Translations under genes and position numbers: made by a program
The notes under the pieces: generated by a model
Seen by the model: the letters and a program-made list of their open reading frames with translations, nothing else
Database searches by the model: none
Told to the model about the DNA's origin: nothing
Shown here: positions 51,715-59,979 of the stretch, piece by piece
How the letters are laid out: every line of letters starts with the position of its first letter
How positions within the stretch are numbered: the first letter of the stretch is position 1
Source of the DNA: Erythrobacter sp. KY5
GTDB taxonomy: Bacteria > Pseudomonadota > Alphaproteobacteria > Sphingomonadales > Sphingomonadaceae
Assembly: GCF_003264115.1 (NCBI RefSeq)
Contig: NZ_CP021912.1
Location: forward strand, 3,021,001-3,085,000
Direction: 5' to 3'
Length of the DNA stretch: 64,000 bases

Positions 51715-52979
51715 CAGGTTCTATTGATCACCGCATTGAGTGGTTGAAGTATCCAAGCGAGAAAGCTCTGGCGTTCAAGCACGATGTTGGCCTGCAAGGT
51801 CATGCCAGGCTGAAGGCGGGCAGGTGCACCAAACGCATCGACTTTCTGCTCCTTGAGCGCGACTCTCACCCGATAAACTGGCTCTTCGAACGGGAATGGG
51901 ATTTCAGATTCGTGAGGATCGATTGCGATCCGTGAGATCGAAGCGACCTGCCCTTCGAAGCTGCCAAAGCGTTGATAGGGAAAGGCGTCGTAGAGTAGCC
52001 TCGCTTCTTTGCCTTGCTCGACAAAGCCAATCTAGCGTGTTGGTGCGTAGAGTTCAGCCGCTAACTCTGCCCCCGTTGGCACGATCACCATTAAGGGACG
52101 GGCGGTTGAAGCCGTTCTACCCGTTCCGGTTGCAAGGGCGGTCACTCGCCCGCTGATGGGAGCCGTGACGGCGTAGCTGCGCTCGCCTTCTAGTCTGGCT
52201 TGTTCTGCGGACAATGATTGAAGGCTATCCTTGAGGCGAGATATTCCTTGCTCTGCATCGAGGCTGACGGTCGACAGCTGGCTTCGCGCCTGCGAAGCAT
52301 CGGATAAGGCCGATAAACGTCTTTGTTTCAGACCTGCCAAGGATTGCTGTGAAGAAAGCACGGTTTGGCGTCGGCGCTCAAACTCAACTTTCGAAACGTA
52401 GCCTTGCTCGACGACCTCTCTTACTCGGTCGAAAATTTCCTGGTTCGAAGCAACAACCTGTTCTTGAAGCGCGATTTGCTCAGCAAGGCTACGCGCTTGA
52501 TCTTCGGCTGACGCGACAAGTGCCGAAAGACGGGCTCGCTCTACGGAAGCACGAGAATCTGCGAGCACTACCTGCGCCTGCGTCAACTCTCTGCGCGCCT
52601 CTATCGCACCAAGACCTTTGCCAACAATGCCGCCACCTGCCTCCGTCTCTCGATCCGAATTGATGACAAGCAGAGTGTCACCCTTCTTTACTGACTGTCC
52701 TTCAGCGACCCGAAGATCTATTACGATGCCTGCCTGTGCGGGTAGTACCCTCGCGCTCGGTTCATTGGTGACTAGTATTCCAGGGACTGTTTCGATCCGG
52801 GCGTAATTTCCCACTGACAGCCAAATAGCCGCAAACACCAAGACTGCGAACAGAGTTCCGGCGAATAGCTTGGTTGATAGCGGCTGCGAAAGAACTACTT
52901 CACCATACAGTCGGTTCTGATTAGCCTGAACAGCCTCATTACGAAAAAGTGACAATTGCAACCCCGTGATTCGAGACAC
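51714..52979 (-). pseudogene. HlyD-family periplasmic adaptor interrupted by an in-frame TAG
   Basis: From GTG at 52979 (MSRITGLQLSLFRNEAV) a membrane helix (about 37-55), a lipoyl-type region (VLPAQAGIVIDLRVAEGQSV) and a long coiled-coil hairpin (about 120-265) follow in adaptor order. TAG at 52032-52034 is codon 316, inside the beta-barrel. The same frame then continues without another stop for 105 codons (IGFVEQGKEARLLYDAFPYQ, LQPGMTLQANIVLERQ) to TGA at 51714-51716. The total is 421 residues, normal for HlyD/RaxA adaptors working with PCAT exporters. The product cut at the TAG would lack the barrel end and membrane-proximal domain. It is either a pseudogene or a readthrough gene. Confidence 0.8.
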
Positions 52980-53829
52980 ACAAAAGCTATTTCCGGACCA
53001 CTATCGGACAACTTAAGAGAATCTATAGGGGTGCTGTTTTCCTAGTAATTTTTATGGTCAAAGACGACGAGACGAGCGATAGCAAAGACCAATTGATTGT
53101 CACAATAAATCAGTTTTTTGGATGAGCGCGACGACATGTCAATTCCAGCCGGATACTTGCCTTCGCAACACACTACTGAGCAACGCTATATGCCATTAGT
53201 GCCCCTATCAGCTCCGCCTTCCTTGGCTCCAATGGTCGTAGAATAGAGCAAGAATCGGACGAGCGAGGCTAGGCGTGGCTGCTGTGAGAGCTAAGGCCCT
53301 ATGCTCGCGCTCGCGCAAAATAGCTGTCGCACTGGGGGAGTAAACGAGGGAGAAGGAATTGCTCTTGCCCGATAGATCATAGTCTTACAGCGCTAAAGGC
53401 GTGAGGCATGGCTCGGGCGGCGTCCGCCTCGACGATCAGATCGCCTTTACCCGGACCTCCATCATCTGCCAGGCTTCCAAGTCGCACCGTTTCGATGACG
53501 AACTGCTCGCCACTGTGAACGACGCCGGTATCGGAAAAAGACTGGACCACAGACCAGCAGTGTCGAGACGAACTCCCAATGATGTCGTGGTGATCCGCGA
53601 GTGAAGCAATACGTTTTTGGGAGTAGATCAGAAAATTCGGGTCATCTACACCGTCGCACGCACCTGAGACAGCACGTCCGATGCAGTAAGTCTCGCGCCT
53701 GGACGTTTGCCGAGATAAGCCCACTTCTCAGCAATCACATCATCCAGATCACGCGCCGCATACGCATACTCGCTCTGTATTGTCGCTTCGCTCAAACAAG
53801 CTGCGGCTGCCACGACTATCAGATCATTT
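52980..53829. other. Long region without a confident gene, probably degraded
   Basis: 850 bp at the interior of the island. The AT-rich first 250 bp should hold the HlyD-operon promoter on the minus strand. At 53377-53724 a minus-strand frame has protein-like stretches (EQFVIETVRLGSLADDGG) and another at 53646-53830 also looks coding ([20 protein letters not shown]). They are in different frames, without ribosome sites and partly opposite to recombinase-linked sequence. I take them as possible gene remnants, not genes. Confidence 0.4.
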
Positions 53830-53970
53830 ATGGACTCCACCGTCGTGGTCGAGGAGGAGGATTTTCGCTGGAACGACCGGCTCTTCCCCAGCCTCTCGGC
53901 TGCCGCAACCGCGATCGCGGGCAGCCGCTGGAATGGACCGCGGTTCTTCGGATTGCGGGACAACGCATGA
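53830..53970 (+). pseudogene. DUF2924 C-terminal remnant
   Basis: The frame from 53830 reads [20 protein letters not shown], then [16 protein letters not shown], ending in TGA that overlaps the recombinase start (ATGA). The phrases match the C-terminal third of DUF2924 proteins, which precede serine recombinases in sphingomonad islands. The N-terminal two thirds are not recognisable upstream, so this is a truncated remnant. The preserved 4-nt overlap shows the pair was once an operon. Confidence 0.7.
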
Positions 53971-55572
53971 GCAGCAAGATCAAACGTTGCGCGATCTACA
54001 CCCGCAAGTCGTCCGAAGAAGGGCTCGACCAGTCGTTCAACAGTCTCGATGCGCAGCGCGAAGCGTGCGAGGCCTATGTCCTGAGCCAGGCATGCGAAGG
54101 CTGAGAAGCGAGAGCATATCGCTATGATGACGGAGGGTTCTCGGGCGGCAACACCGATCGACCCGGATTGCAGGCACTGCTCGCCGATATCGAAGCCGGA
54201 CGCATCGATATCGTAGTCGTCTACAAGATCGATCGGCTCACCCGCAGTCTCGCCGATTTCGCACGCATCGTCGAGATCTTCGAGACACACGACTGCAGCT
54301 TCGTCTCGATCACCCAGTCGTTCAACACGACCGGCTCGATGGGCAAGCTGATGCTCAACGTATTGCTGTCATTTGCTCAGTTCGAGCGCGAGGTCACCGG
54401 CGAGCGCATTCGCGACAAGATCGCTGCGTCCAAAGCCAAGGGCATGTGGATGGGCGGCAACTTACCATTGGGGTATGATGGGCCACGCGACGGTATACGA
54501 ACACTTGTCGTGAACGAGGCAGAGGCTGAAACCGTCTGCGACATCTTCAAACGTTATCTCGAGCTTGGCTCGGTCCATGCGCTCGCGCGATCTCAAAGCC
54601 CGCGGCGTTGTCTCAAAGCATCGTATCACCGCCAAGGGTCGCAGGATGGGCGGACTGGCGTTCAGCCGCGGTGCGCTGTTCCATCTGCTCCGCAACCGCG
54701 TCTACCTAGGGCAGATCATGCACAAGGGGGTAGCCCGCGAAGGCGCGCATGATGCGATCGTCGACGCCGAGCTGTTTGCTAAGGTCCAGGATCGGCTTGA
54801 TGCGCAGGTTCGACGGCACCGCAGCAAGGCCCACCGCCGAAAGATCAAGGCCCCACTTGCCGGAAAGCTGTTTGATGCGGTCGGTGAACCTATGAGCCCA
54901 ACCACCTCGCGCGGGAAGTCGGGCAAGAAGTATCGCTACTATGTCTCTGCCTCGCTGCAGCAGGGATCAGGACCAACCGATGCCGATCGTGTGCAGCGCG
55001 TGTCGGCACCCGAGATCGAGAAGGTTATCGCAGCCGCGATGGAACGATGGATGCCAAAGGACAATGATCCGTTCGGACTCATTCGTTCCGTTCGCCTGCG
55101 CGACCGGGGACTGCAGGTCAGCGTTGGCAACGTTCAAGCAGCCAACATTGCAGCGCGGCTTGCCGATGACGAGACGATTCTTGATCGCACCGCCGACATG
55201 GTCACCATTCTTCTACCGATTCAGTTTGCAACGCGCGGGAGCAAGCAAAAGATCGTTCCCGTAACCTCGCGTCCGCCGCAACCTGATCCGGTGCTGATCG
55301 TTGCCCTTAGAAAAGCCCATTGCCTGCTGCGCGTTGAACGCGGATTGCCGGTCATGGATACCGCGCCAGGCTCTCCTTACGATCGCAACATCCTAAGGTT
55401 CGCATTCCTCGCACCTGACATCCAGCGCGCCATAATCGATGGGCTTCAGCCGCTGGATCTCAATCTCGAGAAACTGAAAAGAACAACGATCCCGCTCGCG
55501 TGGTCGAAACAGCGGCAAGCGCTGGGATTTGCCGAGATGGCCGCGCCCTGTTCTGGCGAACAAATATCCTGA
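53967..55572 (+). pseudogene. Serine recombinase pseudogene (TGA plus frameshift)
   Basis: From the ATG at 53967 the resolvase catalytic domain begins [15 protein letters not shown] (Ser nucleophile in the KSS segment). TGA at 54102-54104 (codon 46) replaces what is normally Trp in the EGW segment. The same frame resumes YDDGGFSGGNTDRPGLQALL, VVYKIDRLTRSLADFARI and SFAQFEREVTGERIRDKI. Near 54582-54590, within a GCGCGC-like run, the frame shifts, apparently by a 2-base loss, to DLKARGVVSKHRI. The recombinase and zinc-ribbon-like C-terminal domains follow to TGA at 55570-55572. The gene is of the large serine recombinase type, about 535 residues if intact. Two independent lesions make it non-functional. 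Confidence 0.88.
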
Positions 55573-55929
55573 TATCGCCAATTAAAGCCCCTGTCATGGG
55601 CGATTAAATACCCTGTTCTGTCGATTAACATGAGAAACCCTAATTCGGGCGCTTAACCCTCGGAAAAGTCTTGGTTTTATCTGGTGCGCATATGCCAGAT
55701 TCGCCCAAAATCACCTGTTTTGGGCCTTAATTTCGCGAAATTCCCTGTTCTTTCCCTGTTTAACAGGGAAACCGAACCGATGTTCGCAGCTGCAGAGACG
55801 GCCTCTGGAAATGACCCCTGAAACGGCTCCAGAGACCGCGAGAATGATGCGGGCATTACTGATTAGGCGGTGAAAACACGCCTGTTCTCAGCGAGTTGTG
55901 AGGCCCGCTACAACCAGAGACTAGTGCTG
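55573..55929. other. Island right-end spacer with inverted repeat
   Basis: No gene is seen. There are repeated CCCTGTT elements, a 21-bp near-perfect inverted repeat TTTCCCTGTTTAACAGGGAAA at 55751-55771 and several GATTAA motifs. These could be recombinase or former integration-related sites, but there is no second copy in the window to compare. Confidence 0.4.
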
Positions 55930-55945
55930 GGGATGGGTGGCGGAG
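55930..55945. repeat. Right copy of 16-bp direct repeat (att-like), overlapping tRNA-Ser 3' end
   Basis: GGGATGGGTGGCGGAG spans the CCA end, discriminator and first acceptor bases of tRNA-Ser plus 8 bases beyond it. It is identical to 46838-46853. Confidence 0.6.
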
Positions 55946-56028
55946 CAGGAGGGATTCGAACCCTCGATACGGGGTTACCGTATACACACTTTCCAGGCGT
56001 GCGCCTTCGACCACTCGGCCACTGCTCC
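55938..56028 (-). tRNA. tRNA-Ser (anticodon GGA)
   Basis: Read on the minus strand, the acceptor stem GGAGCAG pairs with CTGCTCC, then discriminator G and an encoded CCA. The D-arm contains GGCCGAGTGG. The anticodon stem CACGC/GTGTG (with one G-U pair) holds the loop CTGGAAA, so the anticodon is GGA, reading UCC/UCU. A long variable arm, typical of tRNA-Ser, precedes the T-loop GGTTCGAATCC. Length 88 plus CCA. Confidence 0.95.
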
Positions 56029-56040
56029 GCACTTTTTTGG

Positions 56041-56134
56041 CGCTAACGCTTCGCTGCTTGAGCGCCATTGTCTTCGCGCTACCGCTTCGCTGCTTGAGCG
56101 CACTCATTTTCGCGCTACCGCTTCGCTGCTTGAG
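56041..56134. repeat. Three tandem copies of a 36-bp repeat
   Basis: A 23-25-base core (CGCTA-A/C-CGCTTCGCTGCTTGAGC) starts at 56041, 56077 and 56113, an exact 36-bp period with variable 11-bp spacers. It lies directly 5' of the tRNA gene (minus-strand sense). On the minus strand it reads ALKQRSGSAK repeatedly, but that frame runs into the tRNA and is not taken as a gene. Confidence 0.85.
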
Positions 56135-56293
56135 CTTGGGCATGAACGCGAAGGCGTGCCTCTAGCCACTTGGCGAGCGTATCGCAACCACGCTTGAGCG
56201 TTGTTTGTTTGGGTCGCTTCCGATTTGTGGTAAACGAGTCGCATTGGACAGTGCTGCGCGCCATAGCATTCGCTGCGAACACTGTTCGAAGAG

Positions 56294-56336
56294 CCCCTTT
56301 CCGCCCTCGAAAACGCGTGGAAAGGGGTTTTCTTTT
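56294..56336 (+). terminator. Rho-independent terminator directly before the PPIase gene
   Basis: A 9-bp stem CCCCTTTCC / GGAAAGGGG with a 16-nt loop is followed by TTTTCTTTT, ending 28 bp before the PPIase start. No plus-strand protein gene lies upstream for several hundred bases, so it may end a small RNA or act as leader attenuator for the PPIase gene. Confidence 0.75.
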
Positions 56337-56364
56337 AAGCGCGCCCGATGGCAAGAAGCTTCCC

Positions 56365-57384
56365 ATGAAAAAACACCTGCTCACGCTTACCGCAATCGCC
56401 GCGCTCACCTCGCCCGCTCTGGCACAAGATGCGCCTGAGGGTGCGCCCTCGCCTAACGAGATCGTCAACGCAGCCGCGCCAGAGGAATGGGTGGCGATCG
56501 AGGCGGAAGATTTGCTGGTCATGACGCTTGCCCCTGATGCAGGGGGCAATGCGCGCGAGGTGGTGATCCAGCTTATGCCCGCGCCTTTCTCGCAAGGGTG
56601 GGTCGAGAACATCCGCACCCTCGCCCGATCGCGGTGGTATGACGGGACTTTAGTCAACCGCGTGCAGGACAATTACGTCGTCCAGTGGGGCGATCCGGGA
56701 TACGACAATCCCGAAAGCGGAGAGACCGAGGCGAAGCCGCTGCCCGAGGGGCTGCAGGTGATGGCGCAGGAAGATTACACGGCGCGCGTGCCGGTCGAGC
56801 TCATTTCACCGGACATCGCGGCCAATTTCAATCCGATTGTCAGGAGCGGGTGGCAGGCTCCCATTTTGCGGGACGCTTATGCCAGTTCCGCCACATTCGA
56901 GAGCGGCTGGCCCTTCGCCCTTCTTCAATATCCTGACAAGTCGGACCGGTGGCCGGTCCACTGCTACGGCATGGTCGGCGTTGGCAGGAACTACTCGCCC
57001 GACACCGGCTCCGGCGCCGAACTCTACACCGTGATCGGCCACGCGCCGCGTCACCTCGACCGCAACATTGCGCTGGTCGGCCGGATCATCAGCGGGATGG
57101 AGCACCTGTCCTCCCTGCCGCGCGGGTCGGGAACGCTGGGTTTCTACACCGAAGAAGAAGCCGACAAGCGCACGCCTATCCTCTCGGTCCGTATTGCCAG
57201 CGAATTGCCTGAAGGCGAGCGCCCGCTCTTCGAATACCTATCGACCGAGGGCGAGACTTTCGCGCGCTATGCAGAGGCACGCGCCAATCGCCGCGATCCG
57301 TTCTTCATCGTCCCCGCAGGCGGCGCGGATATCTGCAACGTACCCGTGCCGGTGCGCGCGTACGAGTATGCGGACGGAGAGTGA
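56365..57384 (+). CDS. Secreted cyclophilin-type peptidyl-prolyl isomerase
   Basis: 339 residues from the ATG at 56365; the frame is open upstream but crosses the terminator. The signal peptide MKKHLLTLTAIAALTSPALAQ marks a periplasmic protein. The cyclophilin core is VVIQLMPAPFSQGWVENIRT and RVQDNYVVQWGDPGYDNP, where YVVQWGDP replaces the usual FMIQGGDP, as in the long sphingomonad variant. A large insertion (about 110-200) precedes a later YTVIGHAPRHLDRN-type strand. The catalytic Arg of human cyclophilin A has no clear counterpart, so isomerase activity is not certain. A DUF1905 gene overlaps the 3' end. Confidence 0.87.
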   Translation: MKKHLLTLTAIAALTSPALAQDAPEGAPSPNEIVNAAAPEEWVAIEAEDLLVMTLAPDAGGNAREVVIQLMPAPFSQGWVENIRTLARSRWYDGTLVNRVQDNYVVQWGDPGYDNPESGETEAKPLPEGLQVMAQEDYTARVPVELISPDIAANFNPIVRSGWQAPILRDAYASSATFESGWPFALLQYPDKSDRWPVHCYGMVGVGRNYSPDTGSGAELYTVIGHAPRHLDRNIALVGRIISGMEHLSSLPRGSGTLGFYTEEEADKRTPILSVRIASELPEGERPLFEYLSTEGETFARYAEARANRRDPFFIVPAGGADICNVPVPVRAYEYADGE

Positions 57385-57698
57385 GCGAGGCGATCACCGC
57401 TATCCTGCCCCTGCGCCGATGGCAGGGGGAAAAAGCGGTCTATCATCTCGTCACGTTTTTAGGTGACGAGGCCGAGGCACTTGCCGGTCATGCCCTGATG
57501 CAAAGGCTGGAATTTGGGCGATCGCGCGGGTTCGGGTCTATCAAGGTGACGGCGCGCATCGGATCGACCGAATGGAAAAGCTCGGTCTTTCCGCAAGACA
57601 AGCAGACCGAGTGGGTGCTGCTCGTCTCGAAAAAGGTCATGCGCGCTGAGGATCTGGCCGCTGGCGACGAATGCGCGGTCAGCGTGACGCCGATCTAG
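57381..57698 (+). CDS. DUF1905 domain protein
   Basis: 105 residues from GTG at 57381, overlapping the PPIase stop (GTGA). The order AVYHLVTFLGDEAEAL, GFGSIKVTARIGSTEWKSSVFP and KKVMRAEDLAAGDECAVSVTP is the whole DUF1905 beta-barrel, a fold seen alone or before YdeI-like domains. No catalytic residues are assigned to the family. It is coupled to the cyclophilin gene without an obvious functional link. Confidence 0.88.
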   Translation: MSEAITAILPLRRWQGEKAVYHLVTFLGDEAEALAGHALMQRLEFGRSRGFGSIKVTARIGSTEWKSSVFPQDKQTEWVLLVSKKVMRAEDLAAGDECAVSVTPI

Positions 57699-57699
57699 C

Positions 57700-59499
57700 T
57701 CAGACGGCATTGCCCGTTTCGAGATCGCGTGCCGAGCGGCGCACATCTGCGATGAAGCGTCCTGCCTTTGTGCGAAGATCTTCGGCGTGATCACCCAGCG
57801 CATTTGCGCTTGCAACCACATCGTCGGCTGCGGTCCCGGTCTCCTCGCTCGCATTGCGCAGCTCGGTTAGCCGCTGGCTGACCTGGCGCGAACCCTCGGC
57901 AACGGTATCGATATTGCGGGCCAGTTCCTCGCCCGAAACCGATTGCTGATCGACAGCGCTCGCGATCATGACGGCAGCCTTTTCGAGTTCGCTGATCTGA
58001 TCGACAATCGAGCTTAGATCGCCCGCGCTTGAGCGAGTGGAGTCCTGCATCGTCTGAATTTTCTCGGCAACCGAACTCGTCGCGTTGGAGGTTTGCATGG
58101 CAAGCTCTTTCACCTCGCTCGCAACCACCGCGAAGCCGCGACCTGCCTCACCGCCGCGCGCCGCCTCGATCGAAGCGTTGAGCGCAAGCAGGTTCGTGCG
58201 CTGTGCGATGGTCTGGATCAGGCCGGCAATCTCGCCGATCTCTTCGCCCGCTTTCGCAAGGTCGTTCATGCGGGTGTTGGCGCTCGCGACAAGAGTGGTC
58301 GCATCGCGCGCCAGCGTGGCCGATGCCGAGGCCTGTCGGCTGATCTCGCTGATCGAAAGCGCAAACTCGTCGGTTGCAGCGGCAGCCGCCGTGACGTTCG
58401 CGGTCGCCTTTTCCATAGCCTGGCTAGCGCTGTCGGCCTGATTGTTCGATCCGTCTGCGAGGCTCACCATCTGTTTCGAAGTCGCCTTGAGCTGCTCCGA
58501 GGCAGCCGAAACCGCCGTGATCAATTCGCCAACGGAAACCTCGAACCCATCTGCGAGCCCTTCAAGCAGCTGGCTTTTTTCATGTCGCAGCTTGAGCATC
58601 TGCTCGCTGATGTCCTGTTGCTGAACCAGTTGTTCCTCAACTTCGCGGGTTCGGGCATCGGTCATTTCGCGCAAGGTTTGCGCGCTGTTGCGAAAAACCT
58701 CGAGCGCGCGGGCCATCGCGCCGATCTCGTCCCCGCGTTCCCGGCCGGGAATGACCGTATCGGACGACCCTTGAGATATCTCCTGCATGGCATGGGTCAT
58801 CTCGGTGATCTTGTCCGACACATGGTTGGCGATCTTGCGAGAAACGACATAGGAGGCAAAGGTCAGCGCGATAAAGGCTGCAAGCAGGATCACGAGCGAG
58901 CGGGCGATGGCGTTGAATACCGGTTCGGCTGCAGCGATCGAACGTTCGTTCAGTCCTTCGGTCGCGGTCCGAAGCGTTGCGTTGATCTCGCCAATACGGG
59001 CAGCGATTGCCCGTGCCTCTTCGCCGTTGGGCGCGGTGCCTGATGCTCTTTGTGCAACGCGCTCCACATCGCGCTGGGCCGACGTGAATGCCTCGGCCAG
59101 ATCGCTTTCCAGTCGATTTGCATCGACACCCTGGGCGCCGATAAGGAAAGTTGATGCATCGTCCAGCGACCTGCGCGATGCGGCGAGGTCCGTCTGGTTG
59201 CCGCCTTGTGCGAACGCAATCATTTGATCGCGCGCCCGATAAAGCTCTCCCGAGGCATTTGCGCTGCTGGCATCCGCAGTGCTGAGCGCCCGCAGGTTCT
59301 CACCGGCCTGACTGAAATAGGTCATCGTCCCCAGGATCGCGCCAGCGAGCACGAAGGTGACAAGCGTGCTGGCAAACACCACCGCCTTGAGCTTCACTGC
59401 CAAAGACAGGCGTTCGTGCCAGGCGAGGCCAATCTGGTCGCTCTCGCGCGCGACGACATTATCTAAATCGGCAGCAGGTACGAAACCTGCGGACTGCAT
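57700..59499 (-). CDS. Methyl-accepting chemotaxis protein
   Basis: 599 residues from the ATG at 59499, 5 nt after GGAG; GTG two codons earlier is possible. A membrane helix at about 40-60, a periplasmic four-helix sensor of about 130 residues and a second helix at about 195-215 are followed by HAMP (about 215-270). The signalling domain at about 310-580 contains the conserved hairpin tip EIAGLIQTIAQRTNLLALNA and EAARGGEAGRGFAVVASEVKELA, typical of MCPs binding CheA/CheW. No cytoplasmic PAS is present. No pentapeptide tail for CheR is visible. It converges with the DUF1905 gene with 1 bp between the stops. The ligand is unknown. Confidence 0.93.
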   Translation of the reverse strand: MQSAGFVPAADLDNVVARESDQIGLAWHERLSLAVKLKAVVFASTLVTFVLAGAILGTMTYFSQAGENLRALSTADASSANASGELYRARDQMIAFAQGGNQTDLAASRRSLDDASTFLIGAQGVDANRLESDLAEAFTSAQRDVERVAQRASGTAPNGEEARAIAARIGEINATLRTATEGLNERSIAAAEPVFNAIARSLVILLAAFIALTFASYVVSRKIANHVSDKITEMTHAMQEISQGSSDTVIPGRERGDEIGAMARALEVFRNSAQTLREMTDARTREVEEQLVQQQDISEQMLKLRHEKSQLLEGLADGFEVSVGELITAVSAASEQLKATSKQMVSLADGSNNQADSASQAMEKATANVTAAAAATDEFALSISEISRQASASATLARDATTLVASANTRMNDLAKAGEEIGEIAGLIQTIAQRTNLLALNASIEAARGGEAGRGFAVVASEVKELAMQTSNATSSVAEKIQTMQDSTRSSAGDLSSIVDQISELEKAAVMIASAVDQQSVSGEELARNIDTVAEGSRQVSQRLTELRNASEETGTAADDVVASANALGDHAEDLRTKAGRFIADVRRSARDLETGNAV

Positions 59500-59613
59500 G
59501 TTCACTCCAGTTCCCCCTCGTTCAAACCAGGAAGTTTGATTGAGGAGCCTAAAGCCATGCTCCCTAAGATTGCGTAAACCCGGATTTAACCATGCGCGCA
59601 GCGGCGATTGGTT

Positions 59614-59979
59614 TCAGCGCCCGGTTCGCTTCATGATCTCGATACGGTTGCCGAACGGGTCGGTCGTGAAGAAGCGGCGGTAACCTTTGACCGGCTTGTC
59701 CTGCCTGGTTTCATATCCGGCATCGCGAAGCTTGCTCTCAAGCGTATCGAGATCGTCGACAAGAAACGCGGGGTGCGCCTTGCTGGCCGGTCGAAAATCA
59801 GGGTCTACGCCAATATGCAGGCTCACCGTCCCGCCATCGAACCAGCATCCTTGTGGTGACAGGTTGGAAGGCTTGGGTACTTCCTGCATTCCGAGCAGGC
59901 CGACAAAGAATAATCTCGCCTCGTCCTCGCCGCCTTCGGGAATTGCGATTTGCACGTGATCAAGACCGATGACGCCCAT
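59614..59979 (-). CDS. VOC (glyoxalase/bleomycin-resistance-like) protein
   Basis: 121 residues. Two beta-alpha-beta-beta-beta units carry candidate metal ligands His8 in LDHVQIAIP, His in SLHIGVD and Glu in GNRIEIMKR near the C-terminus. PAFLVDDLDTLESKL opens the second unit and FFTTDPFGNRIE is a family signature. The start shares one base with the Rsh stop (TGATG), so the two are cotranslated. This partner is probably incidental. The substrate is unknown; VOC members include isomerases, dioxygenases and resistance proteins. Confidence 0.87.
   Translation of the reverse strand: MGVIGLDHVQIAIPEGGEDEARLFFVGLLGMQEVPKPSNLSPQGCWFDGGTVSLHIGVDPDFRPASKAHPAFLVDDLDTLESKLRDAGYETRQDKPVKGYRRFFTTDPFGNRIEIMKRTGR

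Larger units (their letters stand above)
46838..55945. mobile_element. Probable decaying genomic island at tRNA-Ser(GGA)
   Basis: The interval lies between two copies of GGGATGGGTGGCGGAG (46838-46853 and 55930-55945). The right copy covers the CCA end and acceptor stem of tRNA-Ser. It includes a serine recombinase with two lesions, a DUF2924 remnant, a peptide-export operon and a SnoaL-like gene, and has AT-richer sequence than its flanks. All the clear gene disruptions in the window except the tentative remnant at 18856 fall here. Serine recombinases do not usually use tRNA sites, so the original integrase may have been another enzyme now lost. Confidence 0.55.

Noticed and set aside
46969-52979. 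Genome-wide reassignment of TAG to an amino acid
   Set aside because: TAG ends many ordinary genes at family-typical C-termini in this window, for example both TonB receptors, GH3, halogenase 3, the BLUF protein and the HWE kinase. Only local readthrough or decay remains possible.
53646-54290. 214-codon minus-strand ORF
   Set aside because: Its first half is antisense to recombinase sequence with a recognisable protein. The rest could be a remnant but has no start or family.
56041-56134. CRISPR array
   Set aside because: Spacers are only 11 bp and repeat cores vary; no cas gene in the window.
55856-56143. 95-codon minus-strand ORF with ALKQRSGSAK repeats
   Set aside because: It runs through the whole tRNA-Ser gene; the apparent protein repeat is just the translated tandem DNA repeat.
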